From contig SICW01000014.1 in assembly GCA_009691355.1 (NCBI GenBank), positions 1 to 14,632 of the forward strand: a stretch of DNA of 14,632 nt, written 5' to 3'. The translations under genes and the position numbers were made by a program. Origin of the DNA: Candidatus Woesearchaeota archaeon. Lineage in GTDB: Archaea; Nanobdellota; Nanobdellia; SCGC-AAA011-G17; GW2011-AR17. Of this stretch, positions 1 to 6,764 are shown piece after piece; position 1 is the first letter of the stretch; each line of letters opens with the position of its first letter. The notes beneath the pieces are model-generated. The model ran no database searches and had not been told where the DNA came from. It saw nothing but the letters and a program-made list of their open reading frames with translations.

Positions 1-141
1 AACCCCCATAAACAGTGTTTTAAGCCTATTCTAAGGAAATTCCATAGATTTATATAGAGAACAGATTTAAAAAAAAGCAGTATACTAGTATCTTTCTAAG
101 AAACTATGTATAACTATAACCTATAGGTGAATAAAACAAAA

Positions 142-396
142 ATGGAACATGACAGAAATAGATCCGGTAGTACCGGACGAAGCAGCTTCGGCGGCGGAAA
201 TAGATTTAATAGAGGCGGCAGCAGTGGTGGCAGCGGCGGAGGAAACTTCGCAAGCGGTCCAAGAGAAATGCACAAAGCAGTGTGCTCCGATTGTGGAAAA
301 GAATGTGAAGTACCTTTCAAACCAAGTACTGGCACAGATGGAAATCCACGACCTGTATACTGTAGAGATTGCTACCAAAACCACAAAAAATTCTAA
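142..396 (+). CDS. Gly/Arg-rich CxxC zinc-ribbon protein
   Basis: Small protein of 84 aa from ATG 142, or 89 aa from GTG 127. The N-terminal half is a disordered Gly/Arg/Ser tract with RGG-like elements. The C-terminal half holds a zinc-ribbon-like module with CSDCGKEC, a VPFKP patch, then PVYCRDC. Numbered from GTG 127 the cysteines are C53, C56, C60, C79 and C82. It resembles the CxxC-x17-CxxC family as I remember it, but the spacing here is 22, through a small Ser/Thr/Gly insert. That module is common in archaea and candidate-phyla bacteria and is sometimes attached to DEAD-box helicases. A role in nucleic-acid, probably RNA, binding is inferred from the RGG-like tail. ATG 142 is preferred because a weak TATA-like element (about 109-114) lies roughly 30 nt upstream; GTG 127 has no such element. 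The other reading frames through the Gly-rich stretch are shadows. Confidence 0.75.
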   Translation: MEHDRNRSGSTGRSSFGGGNRFNRGGSSGGSGGGNFASGPREMHKAVCSDCGKECEVPFKPSTGTDGNPRPVYCRDCYQNHKKF

Positions 397-419
397 GACC
401 TAAAAAATCTTCAGAAAGT

Positions 420-443
420 ATTTATTTTTCTTTTTCTCATTAT
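420..443 (+). terminator. T-rich tract after the zinc-ribbon gene
   Basis: The coding strand downstream of the zinc-ribbon stop is a run of T-rich segments (TTTATTTTTC, TTTTTCTC) with no hairpin. Such oligo-U tracts are the usual archaeal intrinsic termination signal. Assigned by position only. Confidence 0.4.
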
Positions 444-456
444 TCTTTATACTACA

Positions 457-464
457 TTTATATA
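457..464 (+). promoter_or_regulatory. TATA box of the LigT-like fragment
   Basis: TTTATATA is centred 27 nt upstream of ATG 487, the spacing expected for an archaeal TATA box whose transcript starts at the A of the start codon. It suggests the damaged LigT gene and the RhuM gene behind it are still transcribed. Confidence 0.55.
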
Positions 465-486
465 TCTTTAAGGATTTAAAGGTAAT

Positions 487-780
487 ATGGCTAAATACTC
501 CATAACTCTTAATTTTTTTATTCCTAAAAAGATAGTTCAAAAGTTAAAAGAGGTAAAAATCCAAAAGAATTCAGCATTTGACTGGAGAAATTCAAATAAC
601 AGCCATTGTACAATAAAAGCAATAGTTGTATGTGATGAAATTCCAAAGCAAATAGAGTTTTGGTCAAAAGCTTCAGAAAAAGTTCTTTCAAAAGTCAAAC
701 CATTTAAAATAAGTATAAAAGGTATAGATAGATTTCCTAATGCTATTTTTGCAAAAGTAGAATCAAAAGATTCAAATTAG
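487..780 (+). pseudogene. N-terminal half of a 2'-5' RNA ligase-like (2H phosphoesterase) protein
   Basis: 97 aa resembling the first half of the LigT/2'-5' RNA ligase family. It has the opening beta strand (KYSITLNFFIP), the first H-x-T-x motif (HCTIK, H40/T42) after an FDWR segment, and a strand pattern (KPFKISIKGIDRFP...IFAKV) typical of the fold's first lobe. Family members are usually about 170-190 aa and need a second H-x-T-x motif, which is absent here. The frame ends at TAG 780, only 15 nt before the RhuM start. I found no trace of the missing half before RhuM or in the few bases after it. It is therefore probably a truncated gene that is not catalytically competent, although it keeps a good TATA box. 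A very diverged short stand-alone protein is the alternative. Confidence 0.55.
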
Positions 781-795
781 TCAAAAATAAGAAAA

Positions 796-1824
796 ATGAA
801 GCCTAAAATGACCAAAGAACTCATGCCAAAAAATAAAGAAACAAATTTTTTAATCTATACAACTCCTAAAGGGGATGTAAAAATTGAAGTTTTTCTTCAT
901 AAGGAGAACATTTGGTTAACTCAAAAGAAAATAGCAGAGTTATTCGTAGTTGATAGAAGTGTTATTACAAAACATCTCAAGAATATTTTTGAAAGTGAAG
1001 AGTTAGATGAAAACTCAGTTAGTGCAAAATTTGCACATACTGCAGAAGATGGTAAAGAATACGTAACAAACTACTACAATCTTGACGCAATAATATCTGT
1101 AGGATATAGAGTCAACTCTAGCCAAGCCACACAGTTTAGGATTTGGGCAACAAAAATTCTCAAAGAGTATATCATTAAAGGTTTCACCATGGATGATGAG
1201 AGACTGAAAAATGGAAAGTACTTTGGAAAAGACTATTTTGAAGAACTATTAGAAAGGGTACGCTCAATCAGAGCCAGTGAAAGAAGAATTTATCAAAAAA
1301 TAACCGATATTTTTGCGGAGTGTAGTCTTGATTATAACCCCAATTCAGAAATGACAAAAGAATTTTATGCTACGGTACAAAACAAATTCCATTATGCCAT
1401 CACTAAACAGACTGCTGCAGAAATCATTTATGAAAAGGCAGATGCAAAAAAAGAACACATGGGATTAACCACTTGGAAATATGCTCCAAAAGGAAGGATA
1501 CTCAAATCTGATACAATCATTGCAAAGAACTATCTTGAAGAAAAAGAGATAAAACAACTAGAGAGAACCATTTCAAGCTTTTTTGACTATATCGAAAGAA
1601 TTATTGAAAATAGAACTACCCTCAAAATGGAAGATGTATCTATAAGTGTGAGCAAATTTTTAGAATTTAGTGAATTTCAAGTATTAGAAGGAAAAGGAAA
1701 GATTTCTTTCAAGGAAGCAGAAGAGAAAGCATTAAAGGAATATGAAATTTTCAACAAAAAACAAAACATAAACTCTGATTTTGATAAATTTAGCCGAGAT
1801 ATACTTGAGAAGAAAAAGAAATGA
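796..1824 (+). CDS. RhuM-family protein
   Basis: 342 aa, about full length for the RhuM (virulence protein RhuM) family. An N-terminal beta-rich part (FLIYTTPKGDVKIEVF) leads into a helix-turn-helix-like segment (IWLTQKKIAELF...RSVITKHLKNIF, about residues 39-65). Then comes the family hallmark of a YYNLDAIISVGYRVNS block followed by FRIWATKILKEYIIKGF (about 93-130). The C-terminal 200 residues are helical and charged and end in a Lys run. The family was named from a Salmonella pathogenicity-island gene and is scattered through bacteria and archaea by transfer; its biochemical role is unknown and DNA binding is inferred. It lies 15 nt behind the LigT fragment with no clear promoter of its own, so cotranscription is likely. 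ATGs at 808 and 823 are alternative starts. Confidence 0.85.
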   Translation: MKPKMTKELMPKNKETNFLIYTTPKGDVKIEVFLHKENIWLTQKKIAELFVVDRSVITKHLKNIFESEELDENSVSAKFAHTAEDGKEYVTNYYNLDAIISVGYRVNSSQATQFRIWATKILKEYIIKGFTMDDERLKNGKYFGKDYFEELLERVRSIRASERRIYQKITDIFAECSLDYNPNSEMTKEFYATVQNKFHYAITKQTAAEIIYEKADAKKEHMGLTTWKYAPKGRILKSDTIIAKNYLEEKEIKQLERTISSFFDYIERIIENRTTLKMEDVSISVSKFLEFSEFQVLEGKGKISFKEAEEKALKEYEIFNKKQNINSDFDKFSRDILEKKKK

Positions 1825-1832
1825 AATTTTCT

Positions 1833-2231
1833 TTAAAACAAAGGAATTTGTAAGGTATTCTGCACACTAAATCTAGGACCAGAGGGTTGACATTGATATT
1901 CTTCAGATCCTCTAGCAAGTAAAGAATCATTTCTCTGGGAAACAAGAACAGCAACATCGAATTCTAAAGTAAAGGCATCCAAAAAACTCGCAGCAACATC
2001 ACCTTCACGAACACCTCCTCCATAAATAGTATATCTTCCTTCAGAGGTGTCAAGAAAACGAGGCATTCCATAATCAAAAACAATTTCAGTATCACCAGAA
2101 AAAGACCTATGAACTGTACAAAGCCCATACTCTTCAGGTGTAGGGCCTAAAATCCGAAAACCAGAACTCTCTAACATTTTCCTAATTCTATAAATCAAAT
2201 CCCTATAAGGAGCTTTCATTTCTGCTACCAT
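1833..2231 (-). CDS. hypothetical protein downstream of the radical SAM gene
   Basis: Not recognised. From ATG 2231 it is 132 aa; that ATG lies one base after the radical SAM stop codon, so the two are almost certainly cotranscribed and translationally coupled. ATG 2219 (MKAPYRDLIYRIRKML) is an equally good start giving 128 aa. The protein looks like a small alpha/beta domain: an N-terminal amphipathic helix, a block rich in strands and glycines (TEIVFDYGMP, GRYTIYGGGV), then FTLEFDVAVLVSQRN and a short C-terminal tail. It has no membrane segment, no signal peptide and few cysteines. The 3' end converges with the RhuM gene, with 8 nt between their stops. Its job is presumably linked to the SPASM enzyme (partner, chaperone or substrate), but that is inference from position only. 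Confidence 0.6.
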   Translation of the reverse strand: MVAEMKAPYRDLIYRIRKMLESSGFRILGPTPEEYGLCTVHRSFSGDTEIVFDYGMPRFLDTSEGRYTIYGGGVREGDVAASFLDAFTLEFDVAVLVSQRNDSLLARGSEEYQCQPSGPRFSVQNTLQIPLF

Positions 2232-2232
2232 C

Positions 2233-3366
2233 CTACAGATTGACCAAAGTCTCCGCATCAAACTGCATTGCATTCAAAAGATTGCAAGAATTCAAGCAAA
2301 AACACTTCCCAATGATTTTCTCTTTTCGTTCTTTCGCAGCAGGGCTATGCCATAGTTTATCAAAATCATAATCGAACTCTTTCAGATTCGCAAACGGAGT
2401 TGTAGGCTCACATATACTCACATCCCCACTGGAAAAAATGGTAGCATCTCGTATACCAGCAAGACAATTGACAGCCTTCTTTCTATGATGCAAAATTGTA
2501 ATACTATGCTCAATTTTCTTCGTTTCTATTCGCGAAGCAATCGTCCCATCATCAAGCAAAGCAATAAGCTCTCGTAATTGTTCCTCGGAAGGAGGTTCAT
2601 AGCCATCATCTTCTCGAATATCAAAAGCTTCCATAAACTGTGGAGCAACACCCCGTACACTATTGGGTTTTCGTAAGACATTTACCTTCAATGGAACCCC
2701 TAACTCATGATTGATAAAATATTTGAAATCTTTCATCTCAGAAAAATTATCTCTATGCACAACAGTTGCAACAGACACAGCAAGTCGAGGATCATGAATA
2801 TCATTTAACTTCTTCACAGTCTCACAAGTCTTTTGAAAGGAACCTTGCATTCCTCGAACCTTATCATGCTTCTCTTCAAATCCATCAATAGAAAACTGCA
2901 TAGTTAATCGTGTTTTGGGATCAAGAATAGCAAGCATTTCCTGTGTTTTCCGAAAAGTAAGCTCAGGGAGTAATCCATTTGTAGCAATATGAATTCTTTT
3001 CACATGATTATTTTGTACAAAGAGCTTCACAATATCAACAAGATCTTTTCGAATAAATGGCTCTCCCCCAGTAAGAGTCAAAAGGTCAAGTCGTTCTTTC
3101 AAACTTTTTGTAAGTTTTTCGATTTCTTCAATACTGTGCGCATTTCTAGGATTATCAACTTCTTTCCAATAAAAACAGTGTTTACAACGTAAGTTACAAT
3201 TATCAGTCACATAGAGCATAAGCATTTTTGGTGCTTGAAGCTCTAGTGCTTTTTTGTAACGTGCTTGCATAACAGGTTTAATGATTGCACGTTTCAAAGA
3301 CTGAGGTAAATAAGAAAAGGTCGTAAGAGCTTTATCCTGTAAAGAAGACACTTGTACTGCTTTCAT
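2233..3366 (-). CDS. radical SAM/SPASM-type protein
   Basis: Radical SAM enzyme of 377 aa. The N-terminal part has CNLRCKHC, the CxxxCxxC motif that holds the [4Fe-4S] cluster for S-adenosylmethionine cleavage. It is followed by LTLTGGEPFIRKDL (the GGEP SAM-binding motif) and later barrel strands (HIATNG, MQFSIDG). The C-terminus is SPASM/twitch-like with five cysteines (at about 306, 324, 360, 362 and 366 counting from the ATG at 3381), likely binding auxiliary Fe-S. SPASM proteins typically modify peptides, or act as anaerobic sulfatase-maturase or heme-modifying relatives; the substrate here is unknown. ATG 3366 is preferred over ATG 3381 because the TATA box at 3390-3397 lies 27 nt from 3366, giving a leaderless mRNA. 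The 132-aa gene follows immediately. Confidence 0.88.
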   Translation of the reverse strand: MKAVQVSSLQDKALTTFSYLPQSLKRAIIKPVMQARYKKALELQAPKMLMLYVTDNCNLRCKHCFYWKEVDNPRNAHSIEEIEKLTKSLKERLDLLTLTGGEPFIRKDLVDIVKLFVQNNHVKRIHIATNGLLPELTFRKTQEMLAILDPKTRLTMQFSIDGFEEKHDKVRGMQGSFQKTCETVKKLNDIHDPRLAVSVATVVHRDNFSEMKDFKYFINHELGVPLKVNVLRKPNSVRGVAPQFMEAFDIREDDGYEPPSEEQLRELIALLDDGTIASRIETKKIEHSITILHHRKKAVNCLAGIRDATIFSSGDVSICEPTTPFANLKEFDYDFDKLWHSPAAKERKEKIIGKCFCLNSCNLLNAMQFDAETLVNL

Positions 3367-3389
3367 AAGAAAAGAAGCCATTTCTAGGG

Positions 3390-3397
3390 TATATAAA
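3390..3397 (-). promoter_or_regulatory. TATA box of the radical SAM operon
   Basis: Read on the minus strand this is TTTATATA, centred 27-28 nt from ATG 3366 but only about 12 nt from ATG 3381. The position decides the start in favour of 3366. Confidence 0.6.
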
Positions 3398-3421
3398 GTT
3401 TATTCAAGTAGAAGAAGAACA

Positions 3422-3427
3422 TTTAAA
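3422..3427 (+). promoter_or_regulatory. TATA-like box of tRNA-Arg
   Basis: TTTAAA about 30 nt upstream of the first tRNA base. It is consistent with an archaeal tRNA promoter giving a 5' leader of a few nucleotides. Confidence 0.4.
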
Positions 3428-3454
3428 AACAAAATAGAATTTCAAGTCTAAAGT

Positions 3455-3529
3455 GCCAGAGTAGCTCAGCTTGGATAGAGCGAAGCACTCCTAATGCTTA
3501 GGCCGAGGGTTCAAATCCCTCCTCTGGCG
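3455..3529 (+). tRNA. tRNA-Arg (anticodon CCT)
   Basis: A complete 75-nt cloverleaf. The acceptor stem GCCAGAG/CTCTGGC (3455-3461 with 3522-3528) is perfect and the discriminator is G3529. The D stem is GCTC/GAGC. The anticodon stem AAGCA/TGCTT encloses the loop CTCCTAA, giving anticodon CCT, which reads AGG arginine codons. The T arm is GAGGG-TTCAAAT-CCCTC, again perfect. There is no intron. CCA is not encoded, so it would be added after transcription. It lies between the radical SAM gene (divergent) and the EamA transporter. Confidence 0.95.
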
Positions 3530-3535
3530 TTTTTT
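3530..3535 (+). terminator. oligo-T terminator of tRNA-Arg
   Basis: A run of six T directly after the discriminator base, with no hairpin. This is the usual archaeal tRNA terminator form. Confidence 0.6.
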
Positions 3536-3554
3536 ATATCAAAGCTATATAGTA

Positions 3555-3560
3555 TTTAAA
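3555..3560 (+). promoter_or_regulatory. TATA box of the EamA transporter
   Basis: TTTAAA (within TATTTAAAC) is centred about 26 nt upstream of ATG 3583, consistent with a leaderless mRNA. Confidence 0.55.
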
Positions 3561-3582
3561 CATAGAATTAGTAAAAGAAAGT

Positions 3583-4464
3583 ATGAATCAAAAAAAAGGA
3601 ATGATCTTTATTATTCTAGCTGCTCTCATGTTTGGGAGTTATGGAATTTGGTCTAGGCTAATAGGAGACTCTTTTGGAGTGTTCTATCAAGGATGGACAA
3701 GAGGATTAATTATTGCTCTTATTTTGTTGCCAATTCTATTATGGAAGAAACAAATCATTCCTATAGAGAAAAAAGATTGGGGGTGGATAGCCCTATTTCT
3801 CACATTTACCTCACTTACACAAGCACCACTTTTTTATGCATTTAATCATATGGATATTGGATCAGCAACTTTACTCTTTTTTGTGAGTATGCTATTAACA
3901 ATGTACCTTGTAGGAATTTTGTTTTTAGGAGAAAAATTAACCAAAATAAAAGTTATTTCATTTCTGCTAGCAGCATGTGGAATGTATGTGGTATTTTCAT
4001 TCTCACTTATTGTCTTTTCTTTGTTAGCAGTAATATTAGCAATGGTAAATGGCATCGCAAGTGGAGGAGAATTATCTTTTTCCAAAAAATTATCTGGTGA
4101 CTATTCCCCATTATATATTAGCTGGCTAAGTTGGATTATTATTTGTGTTAGTAATGCCCCATTATCTTTTATCTTGAGAGAAACACAATATCTCCCTTCA
4201 TTTGAGTTAGTATGGCTGTATGCATTAGGATATGTAATGGTAAGTATTCTTGGATTCTGGCTAATGATTAAAGGCTTAAAATACACCGAAGCAAGCATCG
4301 GAGGATTAATTGGCTTACTTGAGATTATAGTGAGTCTTTTTTTAGGGATCCTTATTTTCAAAGAAACAATAACAACTAAAATAGTACTGGGAGCAACATT
4401 AATCATCCTTGCAGCAGCTTTGCCAAATATCTACGAGCTCTTTCAGAAGAAAGCAAAAAAATAA
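3583..4464 (+). CDS. EamA/DMT-family transporter
   Basis: 293-aa integral membrane protein of the drug/metabolite transporter superfamily. About ten hydrophobic helices form two EamA repeats. The first repeat (about residues 5-140) includes MIFIILAALMFGSYGIWSRL and the typical ALFLTFTSLTQAPLFYAF...GSATLLFFVSMLLTMYL block. The second (about 150-288) ends in the characteristic SIGGLIGLLEIIVSLFLGILIFKET...LGATLIILAAAL segment. Length and layout are normal for full-size ten-helix members. The family exports or imports small metabolites such as amino acids and nucleotide precursors; the substrate cannot be read from the sequence. The gene stands alone with its own TATA box, 53 nt after tRNA-Arg. 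Confidence 0.9.
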   Translation: MNQKKGMIFIILAALMFGSYGIWSRLIGDSFGVFYQGWTRGLIIALILLPILLWKKQIIPIEKKDWGWIALFLTFTSLTQAPLFYAFNHMDIGSATLLFFVSMLLTMYLVGILFLGEKLTKIKVISFLLAACGMYVVFSFSLIVFSLLAVILAMVNGIASGGELSFSKKLSGDYSPLYISWLSWIIICVSNAPLSFILRETQYLPSFELVWLYALGYVMVSILGFWLMIKGLKYTEASIGGLIGLLEIIVSLFLGILIFKETITTKIVLGATLIILAAALPNIYELFQKKAKK

Positions 4465-4550
4465 CAGAGGATATTTTATCTCACAGGAAAAATATCAACA
4501 AAAAAAGAAGAAAGTTCTAGAAGGTATGTATACTCTTAGAATAGATTTCC

Positions 4551-4558
4551 TTAAATAA
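4551..4558 (+). promoter_or_regulatory. TATA-like box of the first nuclease-like gene
   Basis: TTAAATAA lies about 25 nt upstream of ATG 4579, matching the leaderless pattern seen elsewhere in the window. Confidence 0.45.
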
Positions 4559-4578
4559 CATCAGAAAAAAACAAACGT

Positions 4579-5157
4579 ATGAACCCAAGGGACTTCACAG
4601 GAGAAATAGAACGGTATCATAAACGTTGGCTAGCAAATGCGTTGTGGGTTCCAGGAAATGGCCATCACGGAATTGACCTTCTCAGTAAAACAGAGTATGA
4701 TGGAGATGCAGAATATTCAGATGGTTTTGCAATAGAATTTAAATCTAAGATCATCAAACCAGGCTATCCTAAATTATTTGCAGTGAACGCAGATCAAGTC
4801 AATGATTTTCCTCAAGAAACACAGGAAATGGAATTTTATTGGGCATTTATGTTCTACACATTTGCAAAAGAAGTAAAAGACGTAAAGAAGGGAGAGGACC
4901 TAGAAACCCTAGTAACAGAAAGAGAAGTCTGGTGCATACCCTGGGACTGGATACGGCAGTTTCCGGTACACAATCCTAAACATTCTGGACCATTTCGATA
5001 TGTTCCAAAACATAGACTTCCTCCTCCAAATGAAATGACCATCTTTGAAGAAGAGAAAGGAAGAATATACGTACCAAAAAACTCTAATCTAGAAACACAT
5101 CTTATAAACAGAGTATTCATTCTCAACAGTGATTCTATAAGAGAAGAAACACCCTAA
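4579..5157 (+). CDS. putative PD-(D/E)xK-like nuclease, copy 1
   Basis: 192-aa protein that I do not recognise as a named family. Residues 17-60 show a restriction-endonuclease-fold pattern: a helix RWLANAL, then GIDLL with D33, a loop, and a hydrophobic strand AIEFKSK with E53 and K55, giving D-x19-E-x-K. The second copy keeps the three residues with a shorter loop (D-x8-E-x-K). Further shared blocks are EFYWAFMFY, REVWCIPW, the proline-rich GPFRYVP segment and GRIYVPKNSNLETHLINR near the C-terminus. Their strong conservation between the copies shows they matter, but no substrate can be named. There is no signal peptide or membrane segment. A paralogue follows 57 nt downstream. Nuclease activity is inferred from the motif only; a non-catalytic DNA-binding or unrelated fold is possible. 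Confidence 0.6.
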   Translation: MNPRDFTGEIERYHKRWLANALWVPGNGHHGIDLLSKTEYDGDAEYSDGFAIEFKSKIIKPGYPKLFAVNADQVNDFPQETQEMEFYWAFMFYTFAKEVKDVKKGEDLETLVTEREVWCIPWDWIRQFPVHNPKHSGPFRYVPKHRLPPPNEMTIFEEEKGRIYVPKNSNLETHLINRVFILNSDSIREETP

Positions 5158-5175
5158 ATAGTATCACTATTCTTG

Positions 5176-5181
5176 TATATA
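5176..5181 (+). promoter_or_regulatory. TATA box of the second nuclease-like gene
   Basis: TATATA followed by AG. With a 26-28 nt spacing transcription would begin near 5206, just ahead of ATG 5215. This argues against the upstream TTG at 5173, which would put the TATA box inside the coding region. Confidence 0.45.
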
Positions 5182-5214
5182 AGTGATTATAAAGATTTTA
5201 ACAAAGAAAGCTTC

Positions 5215-5901
5215 ATGCTTCCAAAATACTTTCGTCCACATGTAGAAGGCTATAACAAACGTTGGTTAGCAAAAACATTAGGTATACGCTCAAATGGATT
5301 TATGGGAATAGATCTCTTAAATGATCAGTTTGGTATCGAACTCAAATGTAAAATGATTGGGAATGGAAAAAGGATTTTAACGGATCCAAATCAGCTCCAC
5401 CTGTATCCTATAGACAACCCAGGAAGAGAATTCTACTGGGCATTAATGTACTATAAACTTTCCAAACCTGTAAATGCAATAGAACAAAGCGAAGATCTTG
5501 AAGATATTATCCTAAAAAGAGAAGTCTGGTGTCTACCTTAGGCTTGGATGAATCAATTTCCACCAAAAAAACCTTCATCAATAAGTGGGCCATATAGATA
5601 TGTCTCTGCAACAAAGCTCCCAGATCTTTCAACAATGACAGCCTTTAGAGAGGATAGTCCCAGACTCTTCGGAGAAAAAAAAGGAGTAATCTATGTTCCA
5701 AAAGATTCTAACCTCGAAACATATCTTATCAATAGAACACTTATCGGTTTACAAAATACAGACAGAGAAAAAGATAAAAGAAAAGATCCTCCTGTAGAAA
5801 TCTATGGAGAAGCTGCTGGGAAAGAACATCTCGAAAGAGAAGAAGAAACCCATCTGAGACAAAGAGAACCAGGTGAAGATGATGATGGAATTATTTATTA
5901 A
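5215..5901 (+). pseudogene. putative PD-(D/E)xK-like nuclease, copy 2, interrupted by in-frame TAG
   Basis: Paralogue of the preceding gene. From ATG 5215 the frame reads MLPKYFRP and stays in register to TAA 5901 except for one TAG at 5539-5541. Copy 1 reads EVWCIPWDW where this one reads EVWCLP-stop-AW, so the codon corresponds to TGG (Trp): a single G-to-A change. The presumed catalytic residues (GIDLL and IELKCK) lie before the stop. After it the conserved GPYRYV and VIYVPKDSNLETYLINR blocks continue in frame. Relative to copy 1 there is a short insert before the last block and an extra acidic, charged C-terminal tail of about 45 aa. A start at ATG 5548 could yield a separate C-terminal fragment, but it has no promoter. 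Recent pseudogene, stop readthrough or sequencing error are all possible. Confidence 0.65.
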
Positions 5902-5929
5902 GAGCATCAAGAAAGAAATTTTCTAAAGA

Positions 5930-5937
5930 TTTATAAA
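5930..5937 (+). promoter_or_regulatory. TATA box deciding the start at 5962
   Basis: TTTATAAA is centred 27-28 nt from ATG 5962 and only about 8 nt from ATG 5941. It therefore supports the shorter protein. Confidence 0.55.
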
Positions 5938-5961
5938 CAGATGACACCACTCTCAACAAAA

Positions 5962-6732
5962 ATGAAAAGAGTGTATTGGTGCGAATTTCCAGAAAAATGT
6001 AACTGGAAAAAGCTTTCTGAATGGTTAAAACATGAAAAAATTACTATCTACGTTGCATGCACATCTCGTGCAAACTATGGCCTTTGGAAAAAAAAGATTA
6101 CAAAATACTCTGAAAATATTGAAGTGAATGCATGGCCAACACTTCCAAAGAAAGAAGGCTACTGGTTCTCTGGCTATTGTACAAAAGAAGCAATTGACGA
6201 ACTGGATCAGTACAGGGGATTAAAAATTAAGATTGATGTTGAACCACCAATACCTAAAAGGTATCATTTTTTATCTGCACTAACATGGATAGGAACAAAA
6301 ACAGTACAAGAACCAGATAATAGTCCCTATCTCCGGAAAAAAATAAAATCTCTAAGTAGAGACACAGATATTATTCTTTCAAGCTTTCCACTTCAAGAAT
6401 CAATTCTCAAACGATGGGGCTGGATAAAAGAAGAAAATCTCAGGTACAATTATATGTTCTACTCAACATGTATACCTTTTCCATTAAGAAAACTATACAG
6501 GCATTACTTCAAAAGATATTTTCTTCCAAAGCATAAAGATGCCTTCATTGCAGTGGGTTTAATCGGCACAGGAGTTTTTGGTAACGAACCGACTTACAGA
6601 AATGTGAAGCAAATGAAGAATGACATTCAATTTCTCCGAAAAGAAGGCGTAGAGACATTGGTATTTTTTAACATTGAAAGCATTTCTCAGCGTGGAGAAG
6701 AATGGCTATATACTAGTTTAGAGATAGCATAA
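5962..6732 (+). CDS. conserved-looking hypothetical protein, possibly TIM-barrel
   Basis: 256 aa from ATG 5962; ATG 5941 would add seven residues. I do not recognise a named family. It alternates strands and helices: RVYWCEFP, KITIYVACTS, IEVNAWPTLP, GYWFSGY, LKIKIDVEPPIP, TDIILSSFP, then FIAVGLIGTGVFGNEPTY and VETLVFFNIESI near the end. This rhythm, with acidic residues at strand ends (DVEP, NIES), resembles a TIM-barrel hydrolase or deacetylase layout, but no catalytic motif is certain. A basic aromatic stretch (RKLYRHYFKRYF) in the middle could touch a membrane surface or nucleic acid. There is no signal peptide and no clear transmembrane helix. It precedes the MscS gene by 32 nt, but MscS has its own TATA box. 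Confidence 0.65.
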   Translation: MKRVYWCEFPEKCNWKKLSEWLKHEKITIYVACTSRANYGLWKKKITKYSENIEVNAWPTLPKKEGYWFSGYCTKEAIDELDQYRGLKIKIDVEPPIPKRYHFLSALTWIGTKTVQEPDNSPYLRKKIKSLSRDTDIILSSFPLQESILKRWGWIKEENLRYNYMFYSTCIPFPLRKLYRHYFKRYFLPKHKDAFIAVGLIGTGVFGNEPTYRNVKQMKNDIQFLRKEGVETLVFFNIESISQRGEEWLYTSLEIA

Positions 6733-6734
6733 AC

Positions 6735-6742
6735 TTTTTATA
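6735..6742 (+). promoter_or_regulatory. TATA box of the MscS-DedA operon
   Basis: TTTTTATA is centred about 26-27 nt upstream of ATG 6765, right after the stop of the preceding gene. The operon is predicted to make a leaderless mRNA. Confidence 0.5.
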
Positions 6743-6764
6743 GAGAAAGAAAAAGCCCCTCTTT

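Noticed and set aside
1..45. Start of a minus-strand gene at the left edge (ATG at 9-7 under a TATA-like element near 48-56)
   Set aside because: Only three codons are visible and the spacing is poor, and the other nearby ATG (45) meets a stop after four codons. There is too little to call.
5173..5214. TTG 5173 as start of the second nuclease copy
   Set aside because: It would put a TATATA promoter element inside the coding region, and the extra 14 residues have no counterpart in copy 1. ATG 5215 aligns better.
5539..5541. TAG in the second nuclease copy as a pyrrolysine or other sense codon
   Set aside because: TAG ends other genes here in ordinary positions (LigT fragment at 780, radical SAM at 2233-2235, ZIP at 12627-12629, secreted protein at 14054-14056), the aligned residue is Trp and no pyrrolysine genes are present. 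A point mutation is simpler.
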